Below, piece after piece: positions 42,000 to 42,062 of a DNA stretch of 42,062 bases; position 1 is the first letter of the stretch; every line of letters begins with the position of its first letter. The notes below the pieces were generated by a model. The model was not told the origin of the DNA, made no database searches, and saw only the letters and a program-made list of their open reading frames with translations. Made by a program: the position numbers and the translations under genes. Source of the stretch: Natranaerobius trueperi (GTDB lineage: Bacteria; Bacillota; Natranaerobiia; Natranaerobiales; Natranaerobiaceae); contig NZ_NIQC01000021.1 in the NCBI RefSeq assembly GCF_002216005.1, positions 1-42,062 on the forward strand. The letters are read 5' to 3'.

Positions 42000-42062
42000 A
42001 TGTACTTTGTTGGGATTGATTGGGCTGATACAAAACATGATATCCTGGTCATGAGTGGCGAT
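42000..42062 (+). CDS. IS110-family DEDD transposase, first 21 codons (cut by window edge)
   Basis: MYFVGIDWADTKHDILVMSG is the typical IS110 N-terminus: the beta strand and first catalytic Asp (GIDWA) of the RuvC-like DEDD domain. AAGGAGG lies seven bases before the ATG. The protein recombines DNA guided by the bridge RNA encoded just upstream. The rest of the gene, including the C-terminal Ser-containing domain, is beyond the window, so intactness is unknown. Confidence 0.92.
   Translation, partial: MYFVGIDWADTKHDILVMSGD

Larger units (their letters stand above)
41755..42062 (+). mobile_element. Left end of an IS110-family insertion element (continues past the window)
   Basis: The element start is deduced from guide matches: CT core at 41753-41754, then TGTCTG from 41755. 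It includes a structured 5' non-coding region of about 245 bases and the first codons of the DEDD transposase. There are no terminal inverted repeats, as expected for the IS110 group. The right end is outside the window. Confidence 0.85.

Noticed and set aside
1-42062. CRISPR array or cas genes
   Set aside because: No regularly spaced direct repeats and no Cas protein were seen. Repeats present are explained by insertion sequences, introns and hairpins.

Overview
This window looks like chromosome from a low-GC, anaerobic, spore-forming Firmicute of the clostridial type. Signs are AT-rich intergenic DNA, strong AGGAGG ribosome sites, Rex, a CotJC-like manganese catalase, the sporulation membrane protein YtaF, and a polA-mutM-ytaF-coaE block. 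The very acidic glycine-betaine-type binding protein suggests a halophile; a Natranaerobius-like organism would fit, but that is inference. The region is heavily loaded with mobile DNA, most of it decaying.

Layout. 1-5.8 kb: tail of an IS66 transposase, a group IIC intron with a broken reverse transcriptase, a zinc-ribbon protein, an M28 peptidase and a 1.2 kb decayed stretch. 5.8-9.0 kb: tRNA-Cys, tRNA-Gly and tRNA-Asp, rex, manganese catalase, a DUF2225 protein and a 2H phosphoesterase. 9.1-15.6 kb: a transposon-rich island with an IS30-family element split by an IS1182-family element, a broken zinc-ribbon DDE transposase, an intact L-cysteine desulfidase-like gene, a small Cys-rich protein and a second IS30 copy. 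15.6-18.1 kb: an ABC exporter divergent from an ArsR-type regulator, then tRNA-Leu. 18.1-25.9 kb (minus strand): ECF sigma factor, anti-sigma, polA, mutM, (group IIC intron remnant), ytaF, coaE and a lytic transglycosylase. 26.0-33.4 kb: PepT-like peptidase, an M16 peptidase pair, a betaine-type binding protein, a HisD homologue, CutA and a DEDDh exonuclease. 33.5-37.9 kb: a 43-residue ORF, a third (deleted) IS30 copy, an FMN glutamate-synthase-like protein, and an arsR-thioredoxin-permease operon. 38-42 kb: a decayed YkvI-like gene, a broken IS3 element, an intact YkvI-like transporter, and the left end of an IS110-family element.

How the parts interact. Several insertions sit exactly at regulatory signals. 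Both group IIC introns lie directly after intrinsic terminators. An IS30 copy landed on the stop codon of the ABC permease and separated it from the small Cys-rich gene that was probably the third gene of that operon. The IS110 element entered the Shine-Dalgarno sequence of the YkvI-like gene.

The strongest discovery candidate is the roughly 245 bp leader of that IS110 element. It folds into a 5' hairpin plus two internal-loop stems, as expected of a bridge RNA. Its presumed target-guide and donor-guide segments match, respectively, the flanking DNA and the element's own left end, and both matches share the same CT core at 41753-41754. This decodes the insertion from sequence alone and predicts the unseen right junction.
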